Shown: piece after piece, positions 1 to 9,922 of the stretch
Position numbering within the stretch: the first letter of the stretch is position 1
Layout: the number at the start of each line of letters is the position of its first letter
Assembly (NCBI GenBank): GCA_033964015.1
Contig: CM066925.1
Coordinates: forward strand, 620,001-684,000
Direction of reading: 5' to 3'
Source of the DNA: Scolanthus callimorphus
Lineage: Eukaryota > Cnidaria > Anthozoa > Actiniaria > Edwardsiidae
DNA: 64,000 nt
The notes under the pieces: generated by a model
What the model saw: only the letters and a program-made list of their open reading frames with translations
Told to the model about the DNA's origin: nothing
Databases searched by the model: none
Translations under genes and position numbers: made by a program

Positions 1-2310
1 GTATAACAACTCCTGTGAGTAGTCGCCCAGAAGTGTTTCTATTGAATGCCACAAGAGGACTAAGGAACGGAAGAACAGCTCGGTCGCCGCCAACGTGTCA
101 ACATGAAAATGATAGTTGAACTCATCGGCTACAGCAGGGAACCATTTCCAAGAATCTTGGAACTCTTTAAAGGACGGGGAAAGGGGATTGTGCCTATTGT
201 TTGGCAAACGTAATGCGAGGGAATGCTTTAACTCTATACTTTTTTAATAATAAGATTTACTACTTTTGTAGCGTATAATATATAGATTTAGGCACTGCCT
301 AAAAGCGGAACTCCAATGTTTATACCTCTTACAGAACGACTAATTCTTATACAATGCAATAATATCATAGCAAATTTCTGACAATAATTGCCCTATTTCA
401 CTATGACGTCATAACAAAACACTCTATTGTTTTTGCGCTATGAGTCATGGTCGCCAGAGGGGACAGCAGCATTTAGAAATGATCAAAACTAGACTATAAT
501 GGACTATAATTGATAAGCCAGTTGGCTAAGGCAAGTAACGTTTCAGTGCTACTTGTCCTGATGGCCGGACTAGTGATCAAAAAAGTCAAGGTCGAGCACT
601 CACTCATATCAGTTGGGTGGGGGTGCTTGTTGGACAAATAGAATTTGAAGAGCTGTGTATTGTGGACATGTATTTTAACCCCAGAGAAACATAACTTCCC
701 ATTACAGAATCCTAGAAATCTGGCAAAACCTAAACATCTGAAGATTTTTTTTTCCTTGGAAAGAGTTGCTTAATAATACTGAGTTTCCTAACTACCCCTA
801 ACAGAATCTTAGTCAGAAAAGTCAGAAAAAAAAACCCTTAAAAATCTGTACTGTCAGTAGTATAAAAATCATAATCATAATCGTGTTTCCAAAAATATCC
901 TTACCCCCTCTATGCAATTTTCAAAGAAAAAAACAGTATTTGTATGGAAAAGATCAGGTAATTGACAGCATTTCCAATCCCTTCGTAGGAGGGTATGGAT
1001 AATATGGAACCAGACATTTCCAGAAAATATCCCCCCACAAAGAAGGGTGTTGAGAGGAGACCCCCTCCCCTCATCCCTCCAAAGAAAGTAAATTGACTCC
1101 CCACCCTCACCCTTCCGGGATTTCCAATGTCCTTCCATGACCTACGGGAGACAAAGCAGGTCATTCAAGGTGTTAGAAAAAAAATAAAGAACTGAAATGG
1201 AAGAGCAATTTTATCCTACCCAACTATATGAACTCTTCCATACCACAGAAATCAAAACCAAAATCAATTTATGTCAAATGGCCCCCTTGGATGCATCACA
1301 AGAATAATGTTACTAAAATTAATAGAAAATAATCCGAAAACATAGCAAAATTTTGTATGGGTGACCAAAACAGAACAAGAAGAACTACTTTGCAAAATCA
1401 CTCCATCATGACAAGCCTTCGAACCCCTCTTTGAACAAATAAGTGAAATTAAACAATCAAAATTAGGCAAAAATTAATGTACTTTTTTATATTTATTGGA
1501 GTTTTGCCAATGTAAATCATTATTATTTCTTACAGTTCCGAATAAAAAATATCTAAGTATATCTCATTGTAGGGGGATTTACTGGAACTCCAGTGAGCAA
1601 TGGTTTAATTCCAGTTTTAAGCCTTGTTCTGGTAGGGAGCAATCATTATTTATGCCAGGGGGTGGGCTGGCAAGATTTTTCATTCAGCCCCCAAAAAACT
1701 TCACCCCCCTCAAAGTATCAATAAAAAACTCAAAACCCCTTTAGGCAATATTTATAATAATCATGATAGCCCCCTCCCCCCTTTAGATGAGGAAGAAATG
1801 TTGCGACCAAGTAGACAACAACCAGTATTTTTAAGACATTTTCCTGATGCGTGCATAAACAGTTTGTTGTAATTTTACAGGTGTGTAACCTCTTGTATCC
1901 ATATATTAAATTAACGTCGTTGCTGCCATAAAACGTAGATGAATCCTCACACTTGTTTTTATATCTGGTGACCCTCTACTTGAACGTGCCAAATTTAACA
2001 TGGTCCCCCTTAATAATTGCCAGCCCACCCCCTGGCATAAATAATGAATGCTCCCTTGAAGTAAAAGTAAACAAAAAACTACCAACAGAAAAATGAGCAT
2101 AGCCCCCTTACCCACTATAAGGTGAGATCCTGCTTTGGAATAACATATCAAAATAGTTCCCTTGAAAAAGTGTCGACTTTCTCCAACTTCCTTATAAGGA
2201 AATATCTGCATACCATATTTGGAATTCCAGTAAGTTTTTCAATATTTCTATTGACCTAGAAAACTTAAAACTCAACCAGAACTCAGATACACTCGAGAAA
2301 GGATGATATG
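1..2310. other. No gene recognised; low-complexity intergenic sequence
   Basis: I see no convincing coding region here. The open frames are short, lack family motifs and overlap one another on both strands. The only structured item is the terminal hairpin repeat at 276-313. Poly-C/poly-G-rich blocks near 1030-1110 and 1660-1770 resemble decayed pieces of the dispersed G-rich elements seen elsewhere in the window. Confidence 0.5.
276..313 (+). repeat. Dispersed terminal-hairpin motif, copy 1 (GGCACTGCC version)
   Basis: The segment reads ATATATAGA, then the palindrome TTTAGGCACTGCCTAAA (287-303), then AGCGGAACTCC. The same arrangement recurs at 30933-30973 and 58029-58066, and in reverse complement at 46026-46064, where it forms the right end of a 2-kb element. 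The copies differ by a compensatory change in the hairpin stem. Confidence 0.7.
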
Positions 2311-2318
2311 CACATTTT

Positions 2319-2963
2319 CCCGAGGGGTGGGGGGGGGGACTCCCAATATTTTAAACGGGGGTGCTCGTCGGGAAAATTGATTTTGACCCTAAGGGATAGC
2401 AAAATGGGTGTGGCAAACAGCAAATTTACCCCTAAAAGAAAGCAAATTTGGCGTGGCGACCGCCGAATTTACCCCTAAAAGATAGCAAATTTGGCAGGTA
2501 AAAATAAATAAAAGCGAAATTTTAGGTCTTTTAGGGTTTTCAACCAAGTTTCCTTTGTAAATATCGGTTCTGGTGTCAGTACCAATATATTTCTGGGCAA
2601 GGATTGGTCTGAGACTCCCCGTAGGGATAGGTCTGGCAAACAGCAAATTTACCCCTAAAAGAAAGCAAATTTGGCGTGGCGACCGCCGAATTTACCCCTA
2701 AAAGATAGCAAATTTGGCAGGTAAAAATAAATAAAAGCGAAATTTTAGGTCTTTTAGGGTTTTCAACCAAGTTTCCTTTGTAAATATCGGTTCTGGTGTC
2801 AGTACCAATATATTTCTGGGCAAGGATTGGTCTGAGACTCCCCGTAGGGATAGGTCTGATTTTAAACACCCCTCGGATAGCACGTCTGTCAATTTTATAC
2901 CCTAAGGGATAGGACGAGCACCCCTGTCTGAAAATATGGGGAGTCCCCCCTCCCCCCCCCGGG
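2319..2963. mobile_element. Non-autonomous TIR element with 8-bp TSD (hAT-like MITE)
   Basis: The element starts CCCGAGGGG and ends in the inverted counterpart CCCGGG. About 80 bp of imperfect inverted terminal sequence follows inward (GGACTCCC, GGGGTGCTCGTC, CCCTAAGGGATAG and their complements). It is flanked by the perfect 8-bp duplication CACATTTT at 2311-2318 and 2964-2971. An 8-bp TSD with short G-rich TIRs fits the hAT superfamily best, although P-like families also make 8-bp TSDs. No transposase is present. A half copy in the opposite arrangement lies at 54758-54962. Confidence 0.75.
2411..2856 (+). repeat. Two tandem 223-bp units inside the hAT-like MITE
   Basis: The unit beginning TGGCAAACAGCAAATTTACC at 2411 repeats at 2634 with almost no change over 223 bp. 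It contains shorter internal repeats of the form AAATTTACCCCTAAAAG. Near identity of the two units implies a recent duplication or gene conversion within the element. Confidence 0.85.
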
Positions 2964-3333
2964 CACATTTTCCACTGTGTTTTTCATGGTCAAGAACCTG
3001 GAAACAAGGCAGACAAGACACCACAGGAAGCTTGGTTCGATGTCTAAAAAGGAGGCATGTTTGAATCACAATACTGATAAAGTACAAATTCATGGTCTAG
3101 TTAAAAGTATGTACGTACAAATAATCACAAAGTGTTTTGAAATTTTGCTTTTTTGCACTTGGGATTTCATAATTATGCGAACACCAAAAAGGAAAGAGTT
3201 TGAGTATAGGCTATACTTTTAAGTTGATGTGTTGCATTCATTTTTTTTGTTACAAGATTGAAAAAATACTTCTGGAAAGGTGGTATGTTTATATGAACCA
3301 AGCCACATTCCAGGGTTTTTTCACAGTGCTTAC

Positions 3334-5106
3334 TGCAAATGGAGTCTAGAGTACAGGATGGGTTAGCTGATGCCCTGGAAAAAGTCTTGGCTACCTTCTT
3401 GCACCTTGTGTTGCAATTCATGTGTGAACCAGCCCTAGCATCAGTACCTGAGAGCTGAAAAAAAATCAAAGTCAAACGGGACACCTACAGCTAAGTAGCC
3501 TAGTCAGTAAAAGAAATTTACAGGCTTGGAGGGTTGGATCATCAAATACCATAACTGATACCTTAAAGTACCTTTAAAGTCCTTGAAACAGCATTTAAAA
3601 TTCCACAGAAAATTTAGAATGTGGTGACAAATCTTAACCTAAGTCTGAATTCTAAGATTCCAGACCTCTAGCAAGAAAATCAGAAAATCATTCATTTCAT
3701 GGAATCTGTAAGACCAGGGACGTCAACCCAGGGACTTAAAAAATCTGGAGATTGTCTTGAAATGGCTAAATTTCCTGAAATATTCCCGGGAGAAATACAG
3801 TAAATGTATGGCAGTCATCTTGAAGTTGTGCTGGGAAACCAAGCGAAAACTCTTGAGACGCCTGGCAAAACCGGGAGAGTTGACATTCCTGTAAGACCCA
3901 TGCAAGAAAAAAGAAAGATGATAGTATCTTCTGCATAATAGCAAATTCCAGGTAGAAGTAAATAAGAAAATGTGCACAAGCGTTCCTCCCTGCCCCTTTG
4001 GAGTCAGATTGGTTGTTTGGTTTTACACTGGGGTATGTGCAAAATGTCCATCAGGGGTAATCTGCTTGCAGGGAAAAAAGTCCTGACCCAAATGATTTTT
4101 TTTTATTGTCCGTAGGCAGGGTTTGTTTCTTTAGAATTAGCTGTTTCTTTAGAATTAGCTTGTAGAAATGAGATCTACAAACTAAATCGGCATAAAATAT
4201 GCACAGTGAATAAAAGCGTCTTGGCCAACTGAAAGACAAACGTGTTTCCACTGTTTTAAAGTATTTACTGTTGTAATAACATTTTTCTCAACAAAGATGA
4301 CAGGCCGAGACATTTTCTTTATTTGAAGGCAGCTTGTTAGGAAAATGTGAGTGATTTTTCTCCCACGCTCTATAGATGCAAAGTTAGCTTGTAGGCATTT
4401 CGAACTGTGGAAAACCAGCAACTGAGGAAAACCAGCAAATGTCCAGGGGTTGGGGGGATTTTTTTTATTGCCAAGGCCTGTTGTGCCTGGGAACTTTGTT
4501 ATGCATGTCATCAGATAAAATCAAGAAAATCCCTTGCATTTTCTAGCAAACTGCCTAATAAAAAAAAATCTTAGCCTGATCTCTGTTGACAAAAAATGAC
4601 ATTACCAGAGGATTAAAAGAGTGGAAAATGCTTTTGTCTTTCAGCTGGCTGTGATGCTGGCCACCAACTTTAAGCTTTATTATCATGATACAATGTTACA
4701 GTCAATCATTATTTATTTCTGTTTATGATTTCAAGCCAAATGCACACCCCTTTTCAGCAAAAAAGTTTTCACCAACACACAGTCTCATCCACAAAGCTAA
4801 GCTTCAAATATTGAGTTAGCTGAATCTAATTTCCAGTAGTCAAATTAAAGAGAGTTGCTGAATGAATCACAGGGACTGAAACACGATTCCAATGTGTATT
4901 TACAGTTATCTTATGCAAGCACAAGGGATATCAAGTATATTAGATAGAGTAGTTTAAATAGGATATCCTAGCGATTCATGTGTTGCATTTTCAATGGAGA
5001 ACAAGCAAAGAGATCAGTAAAGCACTCAACTTTGGAACTAACTTACTTCAAAACTCACCTGAATATCGTATCTTTTCTTCTTGAAGGAATCTTGATGCCA
5101 AAGCAT
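3334..5106 (-). CDS. Candidate host gene, two 5' coding exons, function unknown
   Basis: This gene is assembled from splice signals, not homology. Exon 1 (5106-5059) starts MLWHQDSFKKKRY and ends at a strong donor, CAG|GTGAGT, in phase 0. Exon 2 (3454-3334) follows a polypyrimidine acceptor, TTTTTTTCAG, and is open in the same phase. It encodes a cysteine-bearing stretch with NCNTRCKK and ends at GCA|GTAAGC in phase 1. Joined, the exons give about 56 residues without a stop. A later short exon near 3041-2996 is possible but was not resolved. I recognise no domain; the Cys spacing recalls small zinc-binding modules only weakly. The intron of about 1.6 kb (3455-5058) holds no recognisable gene, only a short duplication GTTTCTTTAGAATTAGCT near 4126-4161. 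Confidence 0.4.
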
Positions 5107-5950
5107 TTCTGTCGTTAGAAACTTAGTTATTCAGCTCCAATTGGCTCCAAGGATGTCCTTGAGAAGCGAGTCGTACATTGTTCTTTCCATGTACAAATGT
5201 TGAGACTGCAAAGGCTGGCTAAATTCCGCGAGAATTCCGTGTCTATGCCAATTAAATTTATTCCGTGCTTGAGCTGTAACAAAGCTGCATATTATTTGCT
5301 TGTTTTTGTATTATCTAGAATGATTCATAGCTTGATTTTATAAACCTCTTAACTTAATTTCTTTCTGTTATGATCCCGGCTGAATAAACCACTTTATCGA
5401 TTACTCATCCTTCCCTGATCCCAGTCCATTCTGCCAGCAACCAAAGACAGGTAACCCAAAGGCTTCATGTATCTTTCCGAACATCCCCGAAAGTTCTTTC
5501 AAAGTTTTGTGGCCAATAACAATGATACAAGCTACAAGAAACTGCAGATGGCGGACGAAATCTTGACTTGCACAAGGGCCGCCGGCCAAAAGTGAATATC
5601 GTAACCCATGGCAACAGACCGTGTACGCACTCAGAAATAAGCCGACGGTACACCAGCGGCTGTCCAACGGAAAATACAACCACTCGAATACAACTCGATG
5701 GGTTACTTTATTTTTTTTTTTTTAATTTTTTAATTTTTTTTATTTAATTTTTTTTTATTTTCACACATTAGCCTATGGGGCTCCACAGGAGTTCCGCTAT
5801 AAGGATGTACATATGATGGAATGCGTTTTACAATAAATGTGTAAAATAGACAAATTAAAATATAATTGTTTTATTAACAAATTAATAGGAAATGTTAATG
5901 CAAATCTCTATCATCAAAAATATCTAATATGCGATCTAATATTGACAACG
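5107..5950. other. No gene recognised; poly-T tract at about 5708-5757
   Basis: The stretch contains upstream sequence of the candidate gene at 5106, a long T-rich tract, and GGAGTTCCGC near 5787, which resembles the GGAGCTCCGC ends of the dispersed hairpin family. Minus-strand open frames at 5401-5683 overlap one another and show no family motif. Confidence 0.4.
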
Positions 5951-5961
5951 ATTAATCCATG

Positions 5962-6262
5962 GTTCTTCATCTAGATCTGTCTGCTGCATTTGATACCGTT
6001 GACCACGAAATCCTTTTGCGCGCCTGTCGATCAGCGCCTGTCGATCGGTTCGGGATACCGGGAAATGCTCTGCAATAACAATTATGATTTCGCTCTTATT
6101 TGAGTGATCATTGTCAATTGGTTCCATTGAAGGCGTGCGATCCTCGTCTAAGGAAGTTGTTTTTCTGGTGCCTCAAGCCATAGGCAACATACTGCAGCCA
6201 TAGGCGACATACTTTGCAAACATGGAATGTCCTTTCATCTCTATGCTGACGACATTTAAGTG
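5962..6262 (+). pseudogene. LINE (CR1/Jockey-like) reverse transcriptase fragment, decayed
   Basis: Translation in shifting plus-strand frames gives the RT motif A block HLDLSAAFDTVDHEILL near 5967-6017 and the catalytic motif C block MSFHLYADD near 6224-6253, with weak intervening similarity (SYLSDHCQLVPLK, GDILCKHG). This order and wording match the palm domain of non-LTR retrotransposon reverse transcriptases. Several frameshifts and stops show it is dead. No 5' part, tail or target duplication was found. Basis: RT motifs are seen directly; clade assignment is inference. Confidence 0.7.
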
Positions 6263-6607
6263 TCTTCTTGAAGAAAACCTACCCTAAAGTTTGTATATAG
6301 TCAGGTCTTTGAATTTGCTTCGCTAAATAAGCTGAAATATAGCTTACGCTGTATTTATTCACGGAATAAATATTCTTAAAACTATTGCGCCATTAATGTG
6401 GAAGAGTTACCTTACATTCGTGTTGTCTGAATGTATGAATGAATGGAGTAGACCACCTTATATCGCGGGGTCTTTCCTGCATAGCTACAGGTAGACTAAA
6501 ATATGAAAATCCAAGCTGGATCCTGATAAACGGACCTGTCAACCAGTTTAACTGAGAAAAATATATATAATGAAAGGTCGACGAACAGCTTAAACGATGA
6601 TTATTTA
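6263..6607. other. No gene recognised
   Basis: AT-rich sequence between the LINE fragment and the Penelope-like remnant. I see no coding or repeat structure that I can support. Confidence 0.4.
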
Positions 6608-6652
6608 ATAACGATATTTCAATCGGCCATTACCGATCTTCTTCAGGTTTTG
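6608..6652 (-). ncRNA. Hammerhead-ribozyme-like motif downstream of the GIY-YIG ORF
   Basis: On the minus strand the core CTGAAGA is followed by a six-pair stem (GATCGG with CCGATT), then GAAA and ATATC. The flanks offer a short AAC/GTT helix I. Penelope-like elements are known to carry minimal hammerhead motifs in their terminal repeats. Weak points are the poor helix I and an extra A between core and helix II. It lies about 285 bp 3' of the GIY-YIG ORF. Confidence 0.45.
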
Positions 6653-6936
6653 AATGGAGATATTTACATTGCATGCTGGATATAAATAAAATAACGGTCA
6701 CATTTAAAAAAAAGAAAAATACATATGATACGGTGCTTGAGAAGTGACAGATAAAAGATAAAATAATATGAAATAAAAATAAGGATTAATTACAGCTAAA
6801 ATTAACAAAACTTTCATCTCTTATGTTCAGACTATTAGGAGTTAACGTTCGAGCTCTGTTGGTGAGAAAAGCTTCTCTAGCTTTGTGTATAGAGTCGCGG
6901 TTAGATTTAAGTTTTTCTAAAGGGATTAAAAGCATG

Positions 6937-7680
6937 TCAGGCAATGTGGTTAGCTGTATTATGGAAGTGGAGGGCAGCGGTAGTAGGGGTAGATTGACTG
7001 TCAGAATCTAAATTGCGTCGGTGTTCATTAAAGCGTTCACGAAGTTGACGTTTTGTTTCGCCTATATATTGTAGGTGGCAGCGTTTACACTCAATCATGT
7101 ATATCACATTATTAGTTTTGCAGGTTGTTCTAGAAGTCATGTTTCGGGTTTCGTTAGTGGTGTTAAAAGGATAGGAATTTATGCCATCTGCGATATATTT
7201 ACAAGTATTACAGTTATCGCCGCAACGGTACGAGCCAGTAGGGAGGTTGTTTATGAAAGGTTTAGTAAGCTCAGCTTTAACAAGAAGGTCTCGAAGGTTA
7301 GGGCTTCTGCGAAAGGCAATTAAAGGAGGATCAGGGAAAGCTTCTTTGCAACGGTCAGAGGTATGGACAATTCTAAAATACTTGCGTAAAATACCAGAAA
7401 TGTAGGGAAGGCTGGGGTTATAAGTTAAAACGAAAGGAATACGATCAGATGAATTGTTAGTACTGCCTTTGGGTTTAAGGGCGTCGGCGCGGGACATAGC
7501 GGCCGAACGTGAGATTTGCTGATTAACAAAATCACGTTTGTAACCGCGTTTATGTAAGAATTCAGTAAGTTCATTACAACGAGCAATGAATGATTCATGT
7601 GTAGAACAAATACGGCGGAGTCGTAGAGCTAAACTGTAAGGGATACAGGGAATGTTGTCCTCCACGATTAGAACTTTCAG
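6937..7680 (-). pseudogene. Penelope-like element, C-terminal linker and GIY-YIG endonuclease
   Basis: About 247 residues are open from a stop at 7686-7684. There is no upstream reverse transcriptase, so this is a 5'-truncated copy. Numbering from the GTG codon at 7665, the linker carries CGDNCNTC (about 148-155), the Cys-rich motif typical of Penelope-like elements. The GIY-YIG nuclease follows: VIYM (187-190), YIG (200-202), then TKRQLRERFNEHR with the conserved Arg and Glu/His residues. In intact elements this nuclease nicks DNA to prime reverse transcription. The ORF itself is uninterrupted. The two hammerhead-like motifs on either side support a Penelope-like origin. Identification as PLE is strong; the subclade is not determined. 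Confidence 0.85.
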
Positions 7681-7905
7681 AGGTTAAATGTCGTTGCAAT
7701 ATTTTCAGATACCGATTCAAAATCGATTTGGTGATGTTATTATCGCGGCATTATGGGCTTACTTCTTCAATCTTCGAAAACTACCTCTCGACCTGTTTTT
7801 GAAGTTAATTAAATTGTACTATATTGAGTACGAAGGTTCTGCGTAGCGCTTGATGAGTACAAGTTTACAAATAAAGATTAAAAAAGCGCTAAAAATAAAT
7901 AATGC

Positions 7906-7948
7906 TATTTCCGACGTTTCGAGGCTACTGCCTCTTCATCAGGGAAAA
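7906..7948 (-). ncRNA. Hammerhead-ribozyme-like motif upstream of the PLE remnant
   Basis: The minus strand reads TTTCC, CTGATGA, A, GAGGC-AGTA-GCCTC, GAAA, CGTC, GGAAA. This supplies the catalytic core (CUGAUGA and GAAA), a perfect five-pair helix II with a four-base loop, a five-pair helix I (TTTCC with GGAAA) and a GUC cleavage triplet. ACGU after the core is self-complementary, as expected for the minimal dimer-forming type. One extra A separates the core from helix II. Known association of such ribozymes with Penelope-like terminal repeats supports the call. Confidence 0.65.
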
Positions 7949-8207
7949 GCGAATGAATGGCATCTATCATGAATAAACTATAAAATCAACTTTCAGCACA
8001 CCAGTACGAGTTAATACATCCTGAAACTGACTTTTCTTCATGCTATTGACATCCAACTACTACCCATTTTCCTGGGAAAGCCACTACTTGCCATGGAGTG
8101 TACTGATGGCCAGACTATACCCCCAGTCCGCACCCCCAACAGGGAAACCATCTGATGCATTTGAGCAGTTCAAAACACTCATACATCATTATTTTTGTCA
8201 ATAACTG
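7949..8207. other. No gene recognised
   Basis: Short unannotated stretch between the ribozyme-like motif and the transposase relic. The helix-turn-helix part expected upstream of a DDE domain was not found here. Confidence 0.4.
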
Positions 8208-8372
8208 TAGTTCAAGATCATTGCAGTACAAAGAAATGAATCTGAGAGGGCAGAATACTTCGCTTCATAGCCTCAATTCCCCTTCATATGCTTTTGTTTC
8301 TTGATGAGTCAGCCAAAGACAAAAATAACCCAACCCAAGTTTGGTTGTCTGGCAGCATTTGTTTTAGTTCAC
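8208..8372 (+). pseudogene. DDE (IS630/Tc1-type) transposase relic, first catalytic segment
   Basis: Plus-strand translation gives RNESERAEYF, then after a frame change LLFLDESAKDKNNPTQVW (about 8295-8350). The FLDESAKD block is the first catalytic Asp region of IS630/Tc1-type DDE endonucleases. The frame change within one block means the copy is probably dead. The second and third catalytic segments lie on the same strand at 15562-16373, beyond the BEL/Pao insertion, so the two pieces are almost certainly one older gene split by that insertion. Confidence 0.65.
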
Positions 8373-8554
8373 CCTAATTAAAACATATGGTTACCATGGT
8401 TACCACTCAGCAAGTCAAAACTGTTTACCTCAGAAATGTCAGTCAGTAATACAATTAGATTACCAGCAATACTAGAAACATAATCATTCGTTATTTTTCA
8501 GGCAACTCCTAAACAGACTGACAGACTTCATGAAAAAAGTACTTTATAACTTAT

Positions 8555-8988
8555 TGTAACCGTAACGTTACGCGCAATAATCCGGTGTAAAACATTTATT
8601 ACGGTACTGAAACAAATACAAGAATATACATTACTTTATACTGAAGGACTAAACAGATTAATTGAAACTCGTAAATTACAAATCACAAAGTACTTTGCCT
8701 TAACGGTGACACAACAAAGAGGAAAAAAACTATTGCTGGCGGAAGCTCACTTGCAAACTTCAGCTCCTAAAACTACTAATTTAATTTATACGAAGTACAA
8801 GGGTACTTACAACGATTTACATAAACTCTAAAATAGAACAATAGTTAAAAACAACATGCCTTGGCCAAGGACTAATGACTACAGAAACTATGTATAACAC
8901 GTCAACACGGGACGATTAATAGATAGACAATTAGAACAATTTACAGTTAACGGACAAAACATCTTGCATTTAATCATTGGTTCCTACA
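8555..8988 (-). repeat. 3' LTR of the BEL/Pao element
   Basis: This is a 434-bp copy ending (plus-strand left) TGTAACCG and (right) TTCCTACA. It matches 15088-15521 apart from a handful of substitutions and single-base indels. The sequence inward of it, read on the minus strand, includes the G-rich CGGGGCCGG, a possible polypurine tract. Confidence 0.92.
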
Positions 8989-9084
8989 CCGGCCCCGAAA
9001 GGCTCACTATATCAATGAGAGTCTTGATATCCAAGCCAGAGGAAACAATGTTCTCTTAAATGTTCCGAACATAGAGCTTATTGC

Positions 9085-9836
9085 TTAGGTGTCGCCTTCT
9101 TCTAGGAGACACAACTTCCTAACATCACGTTGGTATACTGAGTTCTTGCTTGTCCTCACTGACACTTGTCGGACGTTCCCAAAGGCGTCTGGGAAGGTTT
9201 CTTGGACCAAGCCAAGAGGCCACTGACCACGTGGGCTGGACTCGTCAACTAGAAGTACGAGGTCTCCAACAGCAAGGTTGCGGCGTCGGTGAAGCCACTT
9301 CTGACGTTCTTGTAAGGCTGGTAAATATTCACGTAGCCAACGTTTCCAGAAGATGTTGCACAAGTGTTGAGCTTGTCTCCAGCAACGCGTGAACTTGTCA
9401 AAAGGTGCAGTTGAAGGGTCAACAGGTGTGATACACGCATTGCGATGAACTAAGAGGAGCTTGTTTGGAGTCAGTGGTTCCAAATCGTTTGGGTCATCGC
9501 TTACACGAGTCAGTGGTCTATCATTCAGTATCTTCTCCACCTCTGCCATCACAGTTAGCAAGGTTTTGTCATCCACGACTTGATTTCCCATGAGTACACG
9601 CAAAATCTTCCGAATCGAACGAATCATTCGCTCCCAGATGCCGCCGTAGTGACTCGCTTTAGGAGGATTGAAATGCCACTCTATTTCTAACTTGCGCATG
9701 TGGTCTTCGATCCGTGCTTGATTCCATAACTTGAGAGCATTCTTTACCTCAAGCTCGGCTCCCTTGAAATTGGTACCATTATCGCTGAACACTTGAACAG
9801 GAGGTCCCCTGCGACTTACCTTGAGAATGACTGCAG
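9085..9836 (-). pseudogene. BEL/Pao integrase core (C-terminal part) in a shifted frame
   Basis: The open frame carries FSDNGTNFKG, the second catalytic Asp of the DDE integrase, and HYGGIWERMIRSIRK, which holds the catalytic Glu. A C-terminal domain with LVLLVDESSPRGQWPLG follows. The first catalytic Asp (VGIDYFGP) lies at the end of the large pol frame, and a middle piece (CLAMRAVHIEVSHDLSTDSF, about 9836-9925) lies in a third frame. The integrase is therefore cut by two frameshifts near 9940 and 9820. In an intact element this protein inserts the cDNA and makes the 5-bp duplication. Family membership is clear; the copy as written cannot give a full integrase. Confidence 0.9.
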
Positions 9837-9922
9837 GAATGAATCGGTTGACAAATCATGAGATACTTCTATGTGCACGGCACGCATGGCGAGACAAGTG
9901 AATATGCATCCGTAGCGTTTCA

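Noticed and set aside
5401..5683. Minus-strand frames of 72 and 92 codons
   Set aside because: They overlap each other in different frames, with no motif or splice support.
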